This document shows positions 62,503 to 64,000 of a DNA stretch of 64,000 nucleotides, piece after piece. Each line of letters starts with the position of its first letter. Position 1 is the first letter of the stretch. Origin of the DNA: Candidatus Bathyarchaeia archaeon (lineage in GTDB: Archaea > Thermoproteota > Bathyarchaeia > Bathyarchaeales > Bathycorpusculaceae); contig JAVZEV010000001.1 in assembly GCA_038873195.1 (NCBI GenBank), positions 62,001 through 126,000 of the forward strand. The letters run 5' to 3'. A model generated the notes under the pieces. It did not search any database. It saw only the letters and a program-made list of their open reading frames with translations, and had not been told where the DNA came from. Both the position numbers and the translations under genes were made by a program.

Positions 62503-62647
62503 GCGTAAAACATTTGAAACGCGAATCTTAGAGAGGGAGCTGGAGTTAGATGAGCTTCAGCTTTTCAACGAAACTATACATTCACGTATGAATCAGGAGG
62601 CTTTCTTGTTGGAACGTAAAAGGAATTCGAGGGACTACATAACATGA
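62468..62647 (+). CDS. Small basic helical protein upstream of integrase, 59 residues
   Basis: GTG 62468 has GGTGG 5 bases upstream (GTG 62459 possible). The protein is strongly charged, with a Lys-rich start 'EKAKEKRKKHKRKTFETR' followed by an amphipathic helix 'ERELELDELQLFNETI'. It overlaps the integrase start by 4 bases (ATGA), so it is coupled to it; an accessory DNA-binding or excisionase-like role is possible but not shown. Confidence 0.55.
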   Translation: MEKAKEKRKKHKRKTFETRILERELELDELQLFNETIHSRMNQEAFLLERKRNSRDYIT

Positions 62648-63318
62648 CTACACGCAATTTTCCTAAGCACAGATACAAATTTGGAAAACAAAAGAGGGCT
62701 ATCACTATTCAAAACTTTAAGGAAATGCTTGATAGAGTGGACAGGATTGATTTAGGCAAATATGATACTTTAACAGTCAAATCGTTTTTGGCATTGCTCT
62801 ATTGGACGGGCCTAAGAAAAACTGAAGTGCATGGAGCTAAACCGCACAGGTATATTTTACCGTCATGCAAGAAACATAGCGAAACCATAATAAAAGAAAC
62901 TGAAGCTGTTCCAGGCATTTTGAAGGAAGACATTGAAGTTAAAGGTGACGTGCTTTATATTGAAGCGGTAGCTCGTAAACATGGAAAACGTGAAGCTCCA
63001 TTAGAATTGTGGATTAAGCTTCCATTCGTAGATTTAATAGTTGAGCAATGGAAACGGACAGAGCCTAAACAGAGAGTTTGGCCGTTAAGCGAATGGGATT
63101 CATGGCAAATAATGAAGCGCATAGATAAGAAAAAGTATCTTCACTATTTCCGTTTCAACCGCATAACCGAGTTGTGCAGTAATCCGAAATTAAGCGTGGC
63201 GGATATATGCAGTTGGACAGGCTTAACGCCTGCAACCGTTAATGAGTATATGGAGCGTAGCGGAAGGTTCATTAAAAGAACAATGGAAGCTATGAAAGAG
63301 CAATACGCAACCGCTTAA
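62644..63318 (+). CDS. Tyrosine recombinase/integrase, short form
   Basis: The 224-residue protein resembles a tyrosine recombinase catalytic domain with little N-terminal arm-binding region. Proposed active-site residues: Arg in 'YWTGLRKTEVHG' (residue about 58), Lys near 'EAVARKHGKRE', the H-x-x-R motif in 'YLHYFRFNRI' and the nucleophile Tyr in 'TPATVNEYMERSGRF'. 'SVADICSWTGLTPATV' corresponds to the helix before the Tyr. It likely integrates or excises the element at the right edge. No split or SSV-type attachment sequence within the gene is recognised. Confidence 0.82.
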   Translation: MTTRNFPKHRYKFGKQKRAITIQNFKEMLDRVDRIDLGKYDTLTVKSFLALLYWTGLRKTEVHGAKPHRYILPSCKKHSETIIKETEAVPGILKEDIEVKGDVLYIEAVARKHGKREAPLELWIKLPFVDLIVEQWKRTEPKQRVWPLSEWDSWQIMKRIDKKKYLHYFRFNRITELCSNPKLSVADICSWTGLTPATVNEYMERSGRFIKRTMEAMKEQYATA

Positions 63319-63509
63319 CATTATTTATTTACCACACAAGCCAACATCAATAACTTAATTTATATAGTAAAGCAGAAAAAAGCTCAAATTAAGCTTATTT
63401 CATGAAAAAGAACCGTTTACCAACTAAATTTGAATTTAATTGAAACGCGGAATGTTTATGGAAAAGAAAGGAAGGAATGTTAAGGTTTAAATTTGGAAAC
63501 GCCATCATT

Positions 63510-64000
63510 ATGGTAACGGGTAAAATGGGCTTATATGAACAGTTAAGCGAAAGCTTCCCTTTGGAAGACACGTTTTTCGGCTCGTGCCTTCTAATTCCAC
63601 ATGCACTTTTTAAGCCTGAATGGAATGAACAGTTAAGTAAGGAAGGCGTTAAGGTTTTTCAGCAAGCATATAATGGCAAACTATTCTTTTTCTTAAAGAA
63701 ATCCGACAGCAACAACGAGAATGTAGCGGCTAAGCCTTCCGAGTTGAAGCCTATCGTGTGGAACGAGGAAACTTACGCTTTCATAGAGAAACTGCAAAAA
63801 GAAGGGTTAAGCCTCCGCAAAATAGCCGCTAAAATGAGGGAAATCGGCTTTCAAGTGACTCACACGTCAATAGCTAAGAAAATGAAGCGGAGAATGGCGC
63901 ATTCGCAAAGTTTAAACGTTCAATGTGAAGGTGACGGTTTATTCCGAGAATTCCTGGAAGCTTCGGAAATGCTTTATCCAAAGTATCGCAAAGCCTGTGC
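63510..64000 (+). CDS. Helix-turn-helix protein of the integrated element (3' end outside window)
   Basis: An open frame from ATG 63510 (or ATG 63525) runs to the window end with no stop, 163 residues visible. A TATA-like TTTAAATTT lies about 20 bases before the start, suggesting a leaderless transcript. The N-terminal part includes 'MGLYEQLSESFPLEDTFFG'. Residues about 100-135 form a recombinase-type helix-turn-helix: 'LQKEGLSLRKIAAKMREIG' then 'THTSIAKKMKRR'. This pattern is seen in resolvase and phage-type DNA-binding proteins. Function is unknown without the remainder. Confidence 0.65.
   Translation, partial: MVTGKMGLYEQLSESFPLEDTFFGSCLLIPHALFKPEWNEQLSKEGVKVFQQAYNGKLFFFLKKSDSNNENVAAKPSELKPIVWNEETYAFIEKLQKEGLSLRKIAAKMREIGFQVTHTSIAKKMKRRMAHSQSLNVQCEGDGLFREFLEASEMLYPKYRKAC

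Overview
The window is archaeal, most likely from an uncultivated Thermoproteota/TACK lineage such as Candidatus Bathyarchaeia. Supporting evidence is an undivided RNA polymerase subunit B, a single A' + A'' fused subunit A followed by L30e and archaeal NusA in 4-nt overlaps, a tRNA-Leu with a canonical archaeal intron, NikR, an Lrp regulator, TATA-type promoters and oligo-T terminators. The lineage below domain level is inference.

Bases 1-29545 form a cell-surface and peptide-uptake island. Large secreted proteins carry three recurring parts: a cohesin-like module opening with an 'NPGPDGYPxKW' motif, CARDB/PKD/InlB-type spacer domains, and a C-terminal type I dockerin (two EF-hand-like repeats joined by 'FGxxPxxxxW'). 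Five proteins end in dockerins; others are anchored by a C-terminal helix, some after a 'PEFSS' type sorting-like motif. In the middle lies a complete Dpp/Opp ABC importer whose substrate-binding protein itself carries a dockerin. I infer a surface assembly in which the binding protein is docked onto cohesin-bearing scaffolds. The modules are still exchanging sequence: a 300-bp tract is 299/300 identical between two genes, and a shorter tract recurs at four loci.

Bases 29644-36571 hold small membrane and conserved proteins, a 1283-residue surface protein with seven InlB-type repeats, a membrane-tethered putative caspase-fold protein, and an Lrp-DUF5752 pair. Bases 36842-43822 are housekeeping: a DUF2148 Fe-S protein, thioredoxin, DUF1893, a nickel/cobalt uptake operon (cbiM, PDGLE, ECF-type S component, fmdE-like) divergent from nikR across a 28-bp palindromic operator, quinolinate synthase, and small genes.

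Bases 44291-52672 hold tRNA-Leu(CAA) and the rpoB-rpoA-rpl30e-nusA operon. Next, on the opposite strand, is a compact three-gene cluster encoding an SMC5/6-like ATPase with short arms, a putative kleisin and a tandem winged-helix (KITE-like) protein. It is divergent from a conserved unknown gene. A three-gene SPFH/zinc-ribbon operon, a zinc-ribbon protein and a flavin disulfide oxidoreductase follow.

The right edge (about 62173-64000) looks like part of an integrated element: a 35-bp tandem duplicated promoter-like repeat, a predicted structured RNA with an oligo-T end, two overlapping small ORFs, a minimal tyrosine recombinase, and a helix-turn-helix gene running off the window.
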